DNA of 64,000 nucleotides. It comes from Acinetobacter puyangensis. Lineage in GTDB: Bacteria; Pseudomonadota; Gammaproteobacteria; Pseudomonadales; Moraxellaceae. The stretch covers positions 372,001 through 436,000 of the forward strand of contig NZ_OANT01000001.1 of NCBI RefSeq assembly GCF_900096995.1, in the 5' to 3' direction. The notes beneath the pieces were generated by a model, which worked only from the letters and a program-made list of their open reading frames with translations, was not told where the DNA came from and did not search any database. Positions 1 through 8,613 of this stretch are shown here, piece by piece. How positions within the stretch are numbered: the first letter of the stretch is position 1; the number at the start of each line of letters is the position of its first letter. A program made the translations under genes and the position numbers.

Positions 1-339
1 CCGGTATTGTGGGAGATGCGCAAGCGCAAGGGCGGCAATCTGTCAGGTGGTCAACAACAGCAATTGGCGATTGCACGGGCGCTGGCCACCAATCCCAAGG
101 TATTGTTACTGGATGAACCGACGGAAGGGATTCAGCCTTCAATTATTAAAGACATTGCAAAAACATTAAAGCAAATCCGTGATCAACGGGATTTGACGAT
201 TATTGTTTCCGAACAGGTACTGAGTTTTACCATGGCCATGGCAGATCGTTTTCTGGTGATTGATAAAGGTCAGTTTGCCTACGAAAATATTCGTGAAAAT
301 GTGGATGAAGAGACCATTAGCAAATTTTTATCTGTTTAA
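1..339 (+). CDS. urtE: Urea/short-chain amide ABC transporter ATPase, C-terminal part (UrtE/FmdF-like)
   Basis: The reading frame is open from the window edge, so the start and the Walker A motif lie outside. Visible are the ABC signature LSGGQQQQLAIARAL, the Walker B segment VLLLDEPTEGIQPS and a later switch region (IIVSEQ). The motif DEPTEGIQPSIIKDI is characteristic of UrtE, the second cytoplasmic ATPase of the urea/short-chain amide importer, a branched-chain-amino-acid-type (HAAT) ABC system. The next gene is an aliphatic amidase, so the imported substrate may be an amide rather than urea; this is inference from context. The other transporter genes would lie upstream of the window. Confidence 0.85.
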   Translation, partial: PVLWEMRKRKGGNLSGGQQQQLAIARALATNPKVLLLDEPTEGIQPSIIKDIAKTLKQIRDQRDLTIIVSEQVLSFTMAMADRFLVIDKGQFAYENIRENVDEETISKFLSV

Positions 340-398
340 TCGAGCTGTAATTTGCTGTTTTAATAAAACGCTGAAACTGGCTTTTAGACTTTTATTTT

Positions 399-427
399 AA
401 TCCTTGTATTTACAGGGATTTTTTATT
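399..427 (+). terminator. Probable intrinsic terminator after the transporter operon
   Basis: Arms AATCCTTGTA and TACAGGGATT pair with one mismatch around a very short loop and run straight into TTTTTATTTAT. It sits 60 bases after the transporter stop and about 110 bases before amiE, so amiE probably has its own promoter. Confidence 0.6.
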
Positions 428-535
428 TATATATTCATCAAATGATACCTCTATACGTAATTTTACGTATTTCTAGCGACAATTTTTCACTGCAAAATCC
501 AATCACAGCGTAATTTTTTGATACGGGAAAAAATG

Positions 536-1576
536 ATGAGACATGGTGATATTTCAAGCAGCCCTAGTACCGTTGGTGTAACGGTTGTGAACTATAAAAT
601 TCCACGCCTGCATAACAAGGCAGAAGTACTGGACAATGCAAAAAAAATTGCAGAAATGCTGATTGGTATTAAACAGGGTTTACCGGGCATGGATTTAATC
701 GTGTTTCCTGAATATAGCACCATGGGCATTATGTATGATCATGATGAAATGATGGAAACTGCAGCGACCATTCCTGGCGATGAAACTGCAATTTTTTCTG
801 CGGCATGTAAGCGAGCCAATGTCTGGGGTGTTTTCTCCATTACCGGTGAACAGCACGAACAACATCCACAGAAAGTGCCCTATAACACGCTGATATTAAT
901 TAATAATGAAGGTGAAATTGTACAGAAATATCGCAAGATTATTCCATGGTGTCCGATTGAAGGCTGGTGTCCTGGGGATACTACATATATGACTGAAGGG
1001 CCAAAAGGCATCAAAATGTCACTGATTATCTGTGATGATGGGAATTATCCGGAAATCTGGCGTGACTGTGCCATGAAAGGTGCCGAGTTGATTGTCCGTT
1101 GTCAGGGTTATATGTATCCATCGAGTGAACAACAAGTCCTCATGGCAAAAACCATGGCATGGGCCAATAATGTCTATGTGGCAGTTGCCAACTGTACCGG
1201 ATTTGATGGCGTCTACACTTACTTTGGTCGTTCTGCCATTGTTGGTTTTGATGGTCGTACGCTAGGTGAATGCGGTACCGAAGAAAATGGTATTCAATAC
1301 GCGCAGTTATCTATTCCGGAAATTCGTGACGCACGTCAATATGATCAGGCGCAAAATCATCTATTTAAGCTGTTGCATCGTGGTTATACCGGCACATTTA
1401 ATAATGGTGATGGCGATAAAGGTGTTGCAGATTGTCCATTTGATTTTTATAGAACATGGGTGCTGGATGCACAAAAAGCACAGGAAAATGTGGAAAAAAT
1501 TACCCGCTCAACCATTGGTGTAGCAGCATGTCCAATCGGAAATCTTCCTCATGAAGGTTTAGAGAAAGAAGCTTAA
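536..1576 (+). CDS. amiE: Aliphatic amidase AmiE
   Basis: Hydrolyses short aliphatic amides (acetamide, propionamide) to the acid plus ammonia in the cytoplasm. The protein follows Pseudomonas AmiE from MRHGDISSS at the N-terminus to GLEKEA at the C-terminus, at the family's usual length of about 346 residues. The nitrilase-fold Glu-Lys-Cys set is visible: FPEYS, the Lys in YRKIIPW, and the Cys in [11 protein letters not shown] chose ATG 536 because the family starts MRHGDIS; ATG 533 and an upstream TTG at 518 are in frame, and a GGGA element lies just before. amiB follows after 23 bases. Confidence 0.95.
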   Translation: MRHGDISSSPSTVGVTVVNYKIPRLHNKAEVLDNAKKIAEMLIGIKQGLPGMDLIVFPEYSTMGIMYDHDEMMETAATIPGDETAIFSAACKRANVWGVFSITGEQHEQHPQKVPYNTLILINNEGEIVQKYRKIIPWCPIEGWCPGDTTYMTEGPKGIKMSLIICDDGNYPEIWRDCAMKGAELIVRCQGYMYPSSEQQVLMAKTMAWANNVYVAVANCTGFDGVYTYFGRSAIVGFDGRTLGECGTEENGIQYAQLSIPEIRDARQYDQAQNHLFKLLHRGYTGTFNNGDGDKGVADCPFDFYRTWVLDAQKAQENVEKITRSTIGVAACPIGNLPHEGLEKEA

Positions 1577-1599
1577 GTTCTGGTGGAGAGGATTGCATC

Positions 1600-2706
1600 A
1601 TGACATTTGCCAGTGACAGACTTCAACATCAGCAAGACGTTTTGGCTCGACAACAGTATGATCAACAGGGGCAGCAACAGGCTGCCCGCACTTCACGCTT
1701 TAAGTTTGAACCCCAGCAACTGATGCAAATGCTAAGAACCAGAATCGTGGGACAACCGCATATTCTCGATGCACTTGAGGATATGCTCAATGTGGTGAAG
1801 GCAGATTTTAACCATCCGGAACGACCTTTGTCTGTCACCATGTTGCTGGGACCTACAGGCGTAGGCAAAACCGAAACAGTACGGCTAATCAGCGAGGCAA
1901 TTCATGGTCATGCCCATGCCTTTTGCCGGATCGACATGAACACACTGGCACAAGAGCATTATGCGGCAGCACTGACGGGCGCACCGCCTGGTTATGTTGG
2001 GAGCAAGGAGGGCAACACTTTATTTGACATCGAAGCCATACAAGGTAGTTTCTCCAAACCCGGCATTGTACTTTTTGATGAAATTGAAAAAGCCAGTACA
2101 GAAGTGGTTCGTGCCTTATTAAATGTACTTGAAACGGGGACATTAACATTAACCGCAGGAACAAAATCCATAGATTTTCGTAACTGTATGATTTTTATGA
2201 CCAGTAATGTTGGTGCAAAAGAGAGTCAGGCCAGATTGCAGTTGCTCAATAAATTTCCTGCCCGTATAGCCGATATTGCACACCGCCTTAAGCTGGATGA
2301 TCGTGAGATGACCAAGCGGGCACTCAAGCATAAATTTGATCCAGAATTTCTCAATCGTATTGACCGTATTTTGTATTATCAGGCGATCCAGTCTGATGAG
2401 GTACAGCAGTTAATTGCGATAGAACTAGAGAAATTAAATCGCCGTTTAAAACGTCAGGGCCGTGCGGTGACATTATCGGATTCAGCTGCACAATGGTTGG
2501 CCAAAGATCATGATATCAGCTATGGCGCCCGAGGTCTGGTCAGAAAACTTAGAACACATCTGGAACCTATTCTGGCACGTTATTTTCTAACACATCCCGA
2601 GGTCGGACAGGTCCGTATTAGCTTAAAACAACAACAACTTGTGGTAGAGCGTGGCGCTGCAGATCAGAATATTTTAGATCAACAGCATAAACATTGCAGT
2701 AACTGA
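1600..2706 (+). CDS. amiB: AmiB, ClpX/ClpB-like AAA+ ATPase of the amidase operon
   Basis: A single-domain Clp-family AAA+ protein: Walker A GPTGVGKTE near residue 88, Walker B IVLFDEIEKAS near 152, sensor region FMTSNVG, DPEFLNRIDRI, and a C-terminal Clp D2-small-like segment (ISYGARGLVRKLR). In Pseudomonas the amidase operon encodes AmiB, a ClpB-like ATPase of the same size directly after amiE. It probably assists amidase assembly or transport, but its substrate is not established. The amiC (sensor), amiR (antiterminator) and amiS (channel) genes that normally follow are absent, so control of this operon must differ from Pseudomonas. Confidence 0.85.
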   Translation: MTFASDRLQHQQDVLARQQYDQQGQQQAARTSRFKFEPQQLMQMLRTRIVGQPHILDALEDMLNVVKADFNHPERPLSVTMLLGPTGVGKTETVRLISEAIHGHAHAFCRIDMNTLAQEHYAAALTGAPPGYVGSKEGNTLFDIEAIQGSFSKPGIVLFDEIEKASTEVVRALLNVLETGTLTLTAGTKSIDFRNCMIFMTSNVGAKESQARLQLLNKFPARIADIAHRLKLDDREMTKRALKHKFDPEFLNRIDRILYYQAIQSDEVQQLIAIELEKLNRRLKRQGRAVTLSDSAAQWLAKDHDISYGARGLVRKLRTHLEPILARYFLTHPEVGQVRISLKQQQLVVERGAADQNILDQQHKHCSN

Positions 2707-2813
2707 TGTGGTGCTCTGGGGGAGGGCATTCACATCATGACAACAGGGGAGGAAGCGATAGGAAAATAAAGGCTCAAACAGGGTTTGAACAGCGATAAAA
2801 CTAAATCTGGGCT

Positions 2814-2835
2814 AATCGGCAGAGGATCGCCGATT
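2814..2835. other. Hairpin between amiB and the convergent MFS gene
   Basis: Arms AATCGGC and GCCGATT form a perfect 7-bp stem with an 8-base loop. There is no T-run after it on either strand, so a terminator role is only possible. The rest of 2707-2900 shows no gene. Confidence 0.35.
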
Positions 2836-2900
2836 GCCTCAGGTTTAAACATAAAATTGAAAACTAAATTGAAATAATGACTCACCCCATCTAGTGCTAA

Positions 2901-4085
2901 TTATAAACGTTTTGGATATTTAATCAGGTCAACAATTGCAAAGCTACCACTGAGCAAAGCTAGACCTATCCCCACCATACAGGTCATTACCCAACCACCC
3001 TGATTCCAAGCAAAAATACCCAGTGCCGAGCCTGATGCTGCGCCGATAAAATATAAGGTCATATAAATGGAATTTAACCGGGACTTAGCATCATCCCGTA
3101 ACTGATAAATAATATTCATATTGGTAATGTGCAACATCGAAATGGCAAGATTAATGGTGGTAAAACCAAGAATAAATGCCACCACATAATATTGACTTAG
3201 ATAAATAAATATCCAGCTCGACAATAATATCAGAATGCCGAATATCGTCAGTTGTCGTGCATAGCCTCGATCAGCCAGTTTTCCGGCAAATTGTGCAAAA
3301 ACTGCACCAACAATCCCGGTCAAACCAATTAAACCAATCTGAAAATCGGAAAAATTAAACGGTGATCTGGACAATAACAAGGCCATGGTGGAAAACAAGG
3401 TGCTCATTGAGGCAAAAGCAAATGCACCTACGCCGGCACGGATGCGTAAACGCGGTTCTGAACGAATCAGTTCAAGCATGGTGCCAAACATGGCAACATA
3501 ACGCAGTTGAATGGTGGCAGTATGAGGTAAACGGGGACGAAGCAGTGCAGTTAAAATCAGTAAAATAATGGCACTGAGCCAATATACCGTATTCCAAGCA
3601 AATAAATTGGAGAATAATCCAGCCAGACTGGTTGAAAGTAAAATCCCGATAAATAAGCCGCTCATCAAAAAACCGATGACGGCACCGGTTTTTTTAGGTT
3701 CCACCAGTGCAGCAGATAAGGGAATCAGTACCTGTGCAGCAATGGTAAACAGGCCGGTCATGGCTGTACCAAACCACAGCATATAAATATTCTGGGCAAA
3801 TGCACTGATCAACAATCCAACCGCAGCTAGACACATCAATAAGGGAATAAAAATATGTTTTTTGAGCAAATCACCCAGCGGTACCAGCAGTAATAACCCA
3901 AGCGCATAAGACACCTGAGCAAAAGTCACGGTGAGTTGTGCCTGTGCCGAACTGACTGCAAAATGTAGTTGAATCGAATGAATCAGCGGCTGATTAAAAT
4001 AATTTGCACCTGCACATAAACCACATGCCGCAGCCATGAGCCAGAGTGTTGCGGTTGTTAAACCGGTCTGAGAAGAGGTCGCCAT
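2901..4085 (-). CDS. MFS transporter (DHA1-type efflux) under SoxR control
   Basis: A 394-residue major facilitator with about 12 hydrophobic segments. The loop 2-3 region (VPLGDLLKKH) and the repeat in the second half (FAGKLADRGYAR) resemble the MFS loop motif and support a proton-driven drug or metabolite exporter of the inner membrane. It is the second gene of an operon behind a RidA-family gene (12-base gap), transcribed from the sox box at 4565-4595. Redox-cycling compounds or their products are therefore likely substrates; that is inferred from the promoter, not from the protein. Confidence 0.8.
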   Translation of the reverse strand: MATSSQTGLTTATLWLMAAACGLCAGANYFNQPLIHSIQLHFAVSSAQAQLTVTFAQVSYALGLLLLVPLGDLLKKHIFIPLLMCLAAVGLLISAFAQNIYMLWFGTAMTGLFTIAAQVLIPLSAALVEPKKTGAVIGFLMSGLFIGILLSTSLAGLFSNLFAWNTVYWLSAIILLILTALLRPRLPHTATIQLRYVAMFGTMLELIRSEPRLRIRAGVGAFAFASMSTLFSTMALLLSRSPFNFSDFQIGLIGLTGIVGAVFAQFAGKLADRGYARQLTIFGILILLSSWIFIYLSQYYVVAFILGFTTINLAISMLHITNMNIIYQLRDDAKSRLNSIYMTLYFIGAASGSALGIFAWNQGGWVMTCMVGIGLALLSGSFAIVDLIKYPKRL

Positions 4086-4097
4086 ATTTTTGCCTAA

Positions 4098-4532
4098 TCA
4101 ATGTGGGGTAAAGCGGTATGCAGTGGCATCAATTTCAATCAGCATATTGGGTAATGCCAGCGATTGTACAGGAATTAAAGTACAGGCTGGAAAACGATTC
4201 TGTTGAAAATAGTGTCGCATGCACGCAATGAGTTTGAGATGCTTTTGCCGATCATGCTCAACCACCAGAATTGTCATTTTTGCGATATTTGCCCAGTCAA
4301 GTTGAGCTATGTTTAATGCCTGTTGAATATTATAAAATACGCCATCGCATTGCTGCTCAAATGAAAAGGGCATATGGCCAGACAGGTGTTCACCACCTTG
4401 TCCTGCAATATGGATAATTTCTTCCACATCTTTTAAGCGAATACGGGTCATGTGTGAATAGGCATATTGTGTTGGATCATAAAGTGTTTTTGGATTTTCG
4501 ATCTGAATCAGGCTTTTTGTATGGTTTAACAT
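4098..4532 (-). CDS. RidA/YjgF/UK114 family protein
   Basis: A 144-residue Rid-superfamily protein: central AGQGGEH segment, the helix with NIQQALNIAQLDWANIAKMTI, then FPACTLIPVQSLALPNMLIEIDATA, which matches the family's RxxxxVxxLAxPxxLVEIEA end. The usual catalytic Arg of true RidA enamine/imine deaminases appears replaced in the ACTLIPVQSL segment, so it may belong to a Rid subgroup without deaminase activity. It is the first gene of the SoxR-controlled operon and may process a reactive product before the MFS partner exports it. Confidence 0.75.
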   Translation of the reverse strand: MLNHTKSLIQIENPKTLYDPTQYAYSHMTRIRLKDVEEIIHIAGQGGEHLSGHMPFSFEQQCDGVFYNIQQALNIAQLDWANIAKMTILVVEHDRQKHLKLIACMRHYFQQNRFPACTLIPVQSLALPNMLIEIDATAYRFTPH

Positions 4533-4564
4533 GAGAAAGATAGTCAGTTTTAAAAATTGTTGCT

Positions 4565-4595
4565 AGTATCAAAGCTCAAGCTAACTTGAGGTCAA
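4565..4595 (-). promoter_or_regulatory. SoxR operator/promoter for the RidA-MFS operon
   Basis: On the minus strand TTGACC (-35, 4595-4590) and GATACT (-10, 4570-4565) are separated by 19 bases, the overlong spacer typical of MerR-family activated promoters. The spacer region holds GCTCAAGCTAACTTGAGG (4574-4591), matching the known sox box CCTCAAGTTAACTTGAGG at 16 of 18 positions. It lies between soxR and the operon it should activate, and may also repress soxR itself. Confidence 0.85.
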
Positions 4596-4626
4596 GACTT
4601 TTTTGCAAAAAACAGCACAGGATTTA

Positions 4627-5055
4627 ATGACGATTGGTGATGTGGCAAAACGTAGTGGTTTAACCGTTTCGGCCATTCGTTTTTATGAAGAGAAAGATTT
4701 GATTCAGAGTATGCGTACCAATGGCTATCAGCGTCGTTATGCACGGCATATGTTACGCCGTTTAGCATTGATTAAAGTTGCCCAGCGCGTGGGTTTATCT
4801 TTACAGGATATTCAGCAGGCCTTTCAAGATTTACCTCTAGGTAAAGCACCGAGCAAGGCAGATTGGCAAAAGATGTCTTCTCGCTGGCAACAGCAACTCG
4901 AAGAAAAAATTCAGCTTTTACAAAATATGCAAACTCAACTAGATTGGTGTATTGGTTGTGGTTGCTTATCACTGGATAATTGCCCATTGCGTAATCCGGA
5001 AGATGTTTTTGCTCAGGATCCACAAGCCCATGAATATTGGGAAGAAATAGAGTAA
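4627..5055 (+). CDS. soxR: Redox-sensitive transcriptional activator SoxR
   Basis: MerR-family regulator with an N-terminal winged helix (TIGDVAKRSGLTVSAIRFYEE), a dimerisation helix and the [2Fe-2S] cluster motif CIGCGCLSLDNC (C-X2-C-X-C-X5-C) near the C-terminus. That motif separates SoxR from other MerR proteins. Oxidation of the cluster by redox-active compounds activates promoters with a 19-base spacer. I chose ATG 4627 (AGGA four bases upstream); a TTG at 4603 is in frame but would start almost on top of the operator. The divergent RidA-MFS operon is the obvious target. Confidence 0.9.
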   Translation: MTIGDVAKRSGLTVSAIRFYEEKDLIQSMRTNGYQRRYARHMLRRLALIKVAQRVGLSLQDIQQAFQDLPLGKAPSKADWQKMSSRWQQQLEEKIQLLQNMQTQLDWCIGCGCLSLDNCPLRNPEDVFAQDPQAHEYWEEIE

Positions 5056-5063
5056 TAAATATT

Positions 5064-5942
5064 TTAGATGACCAAATGCTTAGGATCAATTTCTCCAGTT
5101 TTCCCAATCCAGAATGGACGATTACTTTCACCATGACCAAACCAGTCACCCAGATACGTGGGAATTTTGAGTGGATCTAGATGTTCTGCAAAAATTTCGG
5201 CAATACTTTGCGGTACATTTTTTTGTGGACAGTGATAGAAATCACCTAATACTACAGCTTGAAGATTTTTTAAATCAATACTTTGCAATAGCTGTATCAG
5301 TAAGCGTTCCAGCCGATAATACGGTTCACCGACATCTTCCAGCAATAAAATACTGTGTTGATCCAGTCGCAACGCCCAAGGTGTACCTTGCAAACTGCAT
5401 AAGGTGGCCAAATTGCCGCCTAGTATTTTCCCAGATATGGTTTTTGTCGATTGTGCATGTGTATTAAGAGGCTGAACTGGATAATGATTTTTTTGTTGTT
5501 GCAACACAGGATTGAGTAAAGCCAGCACTTCCTGCGCATTACTGGAAATCTGCATGACGTCATTAAGATTTTTAACGGCAATTTCCTGAAAAACCGGTGC
5601 ATGCAAAGCCTGCCCGCCCAGTCTTGCCACCTCATTGAGTAAAACAGTACTGTCAGAATAGCCAATGATGGGTTTATTTAAAATCCAGCGATCCAGATAA
5701 GGTAATAACTGTGCCGCACCAGTACCACCACGGCCACACCAGATTGCGCCAATGTTCGGATCCTCACAAGCCTGTTTTAAATCACTGATACGTTGCTCGA
5801 TACTGCCTGCCAGATAACGATGCTGGGCAAAAATATGTGGCGATAAAATTGCATTTACAGCAAATTGTTGTAAATGTTGCTGTGCAAGTTGAATCGGTTC
5901 TGCATCTACACATGCACTCGGGGCAACGACCTGAATATTCAT
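5064..5942 (-). CDS. ldcA: LD-carboxypeptidase (peptidase S66)
   Basis: Cytoplasmic murein-recycling enzyme that removes the terminal D-Ala from tetrapeptides. The S66 catalytic Ser lies in IGYSDST, the Glu in LLLEDVGEPYYRLERLL, and the His in the C-terminal GHGESNRP. Also present are VVAPSACVD at the N-terminus and WCGRGGTGAAQLLPYLD, typical of LdcA. Length is about 292 residues. ATG 5942 is preferred over a TTG at 5957 because the family starts just before VVAPS; neither has a clear ribosome binding site. Confidence 0.88.
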   Translation of the reverse strand: MNIQVVAPSACVDAEPIQLAQQHLQQFAVNAILSPHIFAQHRYLAGSIEQRISDLKQACEDPNIGAIWCGRGGTGAAQLLPYLDRWILNKPIIGYSDSTVLLNEVARLGGQALHAPVFQEIAVKNLNDVMQISSNAQEVLALLNPVLQQQKNHYPVQPLNTHAQSTKTISGKILGGNLATLCSLQGTPWALRLDQHSILLLEDVGEPYYRLERLLIQLLQSIDLKNLQAVVLGDFYHCPQKNVPQSIAEIFAEHLDPLKIPTYLGDWFGHGESNRPFWIGKTGEIDPKHLVI

Positions 5943-5996
5943 AGCAAATAAAGTCAAAATTTCAATGGGGATAGTGTGGCATAAACAGCAGAGGAC

Positions 5997-6905
5997 TCAA
6001 GTTTTTTTGCTGGAAAAGCTCACTATCAAGACACCGATAATATTGAGGGCACAGCCTACCCATTGCCAGCCATTGAGTTGTTCATTCAAAAAGATGACAG
6101 CCAGAATAATGGTAAAAATTGGCCCGCCTGCACCAATCATTGCCGCCCGTGATGGGCCAATGTGGACAATACTTTGCATCAGTAAAATTGTGGGTAATAC
6201 CGTGACAAAAAATCCCAAGGCAATCCCATAGCCATAAACAGCCACGGGGAGTGACATTAATGTGGTGACCGGATGTGATGTGGCAAGCATATAGTGCACA
6301 ATGGTTCCGAGACAGGCAACGGTCATGGCCAGTCCGGTAAACCGCCACGAACCAAATCGCTCAATCAATCGGGGTGTCATTAATAAATAGGCTGCAAAAG
6401 CAATCGCACTGGCAAAGACCAAACTTGATCCCAGCCAGATATTTTGACCAAAACCTGTACCATGGTGCTCGGCCAGCATTACAATCACTGTACCACTATA
6501 ACTAAGCAAAATAGCCAGCCAGATTTTTAAGGATAATTTGTGTTTAAAAATGACTGTTGAGGCTAAAACTGTTAGCGTTGGATATAAAAATAAAATAATC
6601 CTTTCTAATGAAGCACTAATGTACATCAAGCCAACAAAATCCAGCCAACTGGCAAAGTAGTAGCCTAATAGACCGGCAAAAACTAAAAGCAGCCAATCCT
6701 TAAGCAAAAGATTGTTTTTATGCTTTGGAGCGAAATAAATCAGCAGGATAAAGAAAGGCAGGGCAGTCAACATGCGTAGAGTAAGCAGGTTGGTGGCATT
6801 GACCAAGGGAGACAGTGCATAGGCTTGCTTGATAAAAATTGCTTTACTGGCAACCAAAAAGGCTGCGATTAACGCAAAGCTGGCACCCCAATGTAGAGAT
6901 TTCAA
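5997..6905 (-). CDS. EamA-family DMT transporter
   Basis: A 302-residue inner-membrane protein with ten predicted hydrophobic helices in two EamA repeats. Visible are the N-terminal segment ending in ASKAIFIKQ and the C-terminal repeat ending in LNEQLNGWQWVGCALNIIGVLIV, the signature end of the drug/metabolite transporter family. Exact substrate unknown; relatives export amino acids or metabolites. It stands alone, with ldcA downstream on the same strand and pntAA divergent. Confidence 0.82.
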   Translation of the reverse strand: MKSLHWGASFALIAAFLVASKAIFIKQAYALSPLVNATNLLTLRMLTALPFFILLIYFAPKHKNNLLLKDWLLLVFAGLLGYYFASWLDFVGLMYISASLERIILFLYPTLTVLASTVIFKHKLSLKIWLAILLSYSGTVIVMLAEHHGTGFGQNIWLGSSLVFASAIAFAAYLLMTPRLIERFGSWRFTGLAMTVACLGTIVHYMLATSHPVTTLMSLPVAVYGYGIALGFFVTVLPTILLMQSIVHIGPSRAAMIGAGGPIFTIILAVIFLNEQLNGWQWVGCALNIIGVLIVSFSSKKT

Positions 6906-7147
6906 GAGTCTATCCTTATACGAGGGTACTTATTTTAATGGGGCAAACCTTAAAATTATAGGAAATTTTAGTTTATTTTAGCACTATGATTTATGAATGA
7001 ATGGTATTTATTATCTAAATAATGGGTAGTATTTATTTTTGAAATCATATTAGAATCGATCATCGAATATTCATAATGGGGGAAGTATCTCGTGCTGATA
7101 CAGTACGGATGATACTTTGACTACGTAAATTAGCTTGAGGAATGCTC

Positions 7148-8275
7148 ATGCAGATCGGAATCCCAACCGAAACCCTCACGGGTGAACACCGTGTGGCAGC
7201 GACACCAGAAACAGTAAAAAAACTGACCAGTGCCGGACATACGGTAGTGGTTGAACGTGGTGCCGGTGTAAAAGCCGCTTATATCGACAGTGCTTATGAA
7301 CAGGCAGGTGCTAAAATCACCGACAATGCCTATCAGGGCAGTCAAATTGTATTGAAAGTTCGTGCACCACATGGCGACGAAATTTCACAATTGGAAGCCA
7401 AAAGTATTGTTGTGGCAACGTTTGATCCCTATCGCAATCCGGAACTGGATCGTTTTGCCAGTCAGAATGTCTCTGCATTTGCGCTTGAATTATTACCACG
7501 AACTTTATCCCGTGCGCAAAATATGGATGTGTTGTCATCTCAGGCAAACCTGTCAGGTTATAAGGCGGTGTTGCTTGCTGCAAATGAATATCAGCGTTTA
7601 TTCCCCATGTTAATGACTGCTGCCGGTACGGTAAAACCTGCCCGCGTGGTGATCATGGGGGTTGGCGTTGCCGGTTTGCAAGCGATTGCCACAGCAAAAC
7701 GTCTTGGCGCAGTGGTTGAAGCAACCGATTTACGTCCAACGGCCAAAGAGCAGGTTGAGTCTTTAGGTGGAAAATGGCTTGACGTACCCATGTCGGCAGA
7801 AGAGCAACAACGGGCGGATGATGCGGCTAAAAATGGTTATGGCTGGACCCCGGGTGAACAATATATTCAGGATCAGGCAGCGATTGTCGATAAGGCAGTT
7901 TCCAATGCCGATATCGTGGTAACAACAGCTTTGTTACCCGGTCGCAATGCACCACGTTTAATTCATGCGGCAACAGTGGCCAAAATGAAGCCCGGTTCGG
8001 TCATTCTGGACATGGCGGTGGAAAGTGGTGGTAATGTTGAAGGCTCCAAGGTCGGTGAAACCGTGAGCACTGAAAATGGTGTCAAGATTCTGGGTGTGCC
8101 GAATATTCCTTCGACAGTTGCTACTGAAGCCTCGGCACTCTTTGCACGCAACGTATTGAACTTCATTGAAACTTTATTTGATGAAAATAAAGTATTAAAA
8201 CTGAATCAGGACGATGAAATTCAAAAAGCATTATTGGTCACGCATGGCGGTCAAGTCCTGCTGAAACGTGGTTAG
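7148..8275 (+). CDS. pntAA: NAD(P) transhydrogenase subunit alpha part 1 (PntAA)
   Basis: NAD(H)-binding component (domain I) of the proton-translocating transhydrogenase, which moves hydride from NADH to NADP using the proton gradient. The N-terminus [18 protein letters not shown], the loop [13 protein letters not shown] and the Rossmann motif [26 protein letters not shown] are characteristic. The alpha subunit is split into two genes here, as in many Pseudomonadota. I start at ATG 7148 because GAGGA at 7136-7140 is then seven bases away; ATG 7142 would leave one base. Confidence 0.95.
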   Translation: MQIGIPTETLTGEHRVAATPETVKKLTSAGHTVVVERGAGVKAAYIDSAYEQAGAKITDNAYQGSQIVLKVRAPHGDEISQLEAKSIVVATFDPYRNPELDRFASQNVSAFALELLPRTLSRAQNMDVLSSQANLSGYKAVLLAANEYQRLFPMLMTAAGTVKPARVVIMGVGVAGLQAIATAKRLGAVVEATDLRPTAKEQVESLGGKWLDVPMSAEEQQRADDAAKNGYGWTPGEQYIQDQAAIVDKAVSNADIVVTTALLPGRNAPRLIHAATVAKMKPGSVILDMAVESGGNVEGSKVGETVSTENGVKILGVPNIPSTVATEASALFARNVLNFIETLFDENKVLKLNQDDEIQKALLVTHGGQVLLKRG

Positions 8276-8286
8276 GGAGATTCCTC

Positions 8287-8610
8287 ATGGTTGAAACGAT
8301 TACAATTTTCGTGCTTGCCATCTTTGTTGGCTATTACGTGGTTTGGGGGGTTACACCTGCATTGCATACGCCATTGATGGCGGTGACCAATGCCTTGTCC
8401 TCGATCATTATTGTGGGTGCGATGATTCAGACGGTTGGATTGCCTGTGCTGGGTGTCGAGGGCAGTGTGGCATTTCAAAGTATTAATGTGGTCAGTGTGC
8501 TAGGTGCAATAGCAGTCTTTCTGGCAAGTATCAATATTTTTGGTGGCTTTGCCGTGACGGCACGCATGCTGGAAATGTTTAAGCCAAAGCAAAAGAAAAA
8601 AGAGGGATAA
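8287..8610 (+). CDS. pntAB: NAD(P) transhydrogenase subunit alpha part 2 (PntAB)
   Basis: A 107-residue membrane subunit with about three to four hydrophobic helices ([31 protein letters not shown], then [23 protein letters not shown]). It forms part of the proton channel (domain II) with PntB. It follows pntAA by 11 bases with a GGAGA ribosome site, and pntB starts four bases after it, so the three genes are one operon. Confidence 0.95.
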   Translation: MVETITIFVLAIFVGYYVVWGVTPALHTPLMAVTNALSSIIIVGAMIQTVGLPVLGVEGSVAFQSINVVSVLGAIAVFLASINIFGGFAVTARMLEMFKPKQKKKEG

Positions 8611-8613
8611 CTG

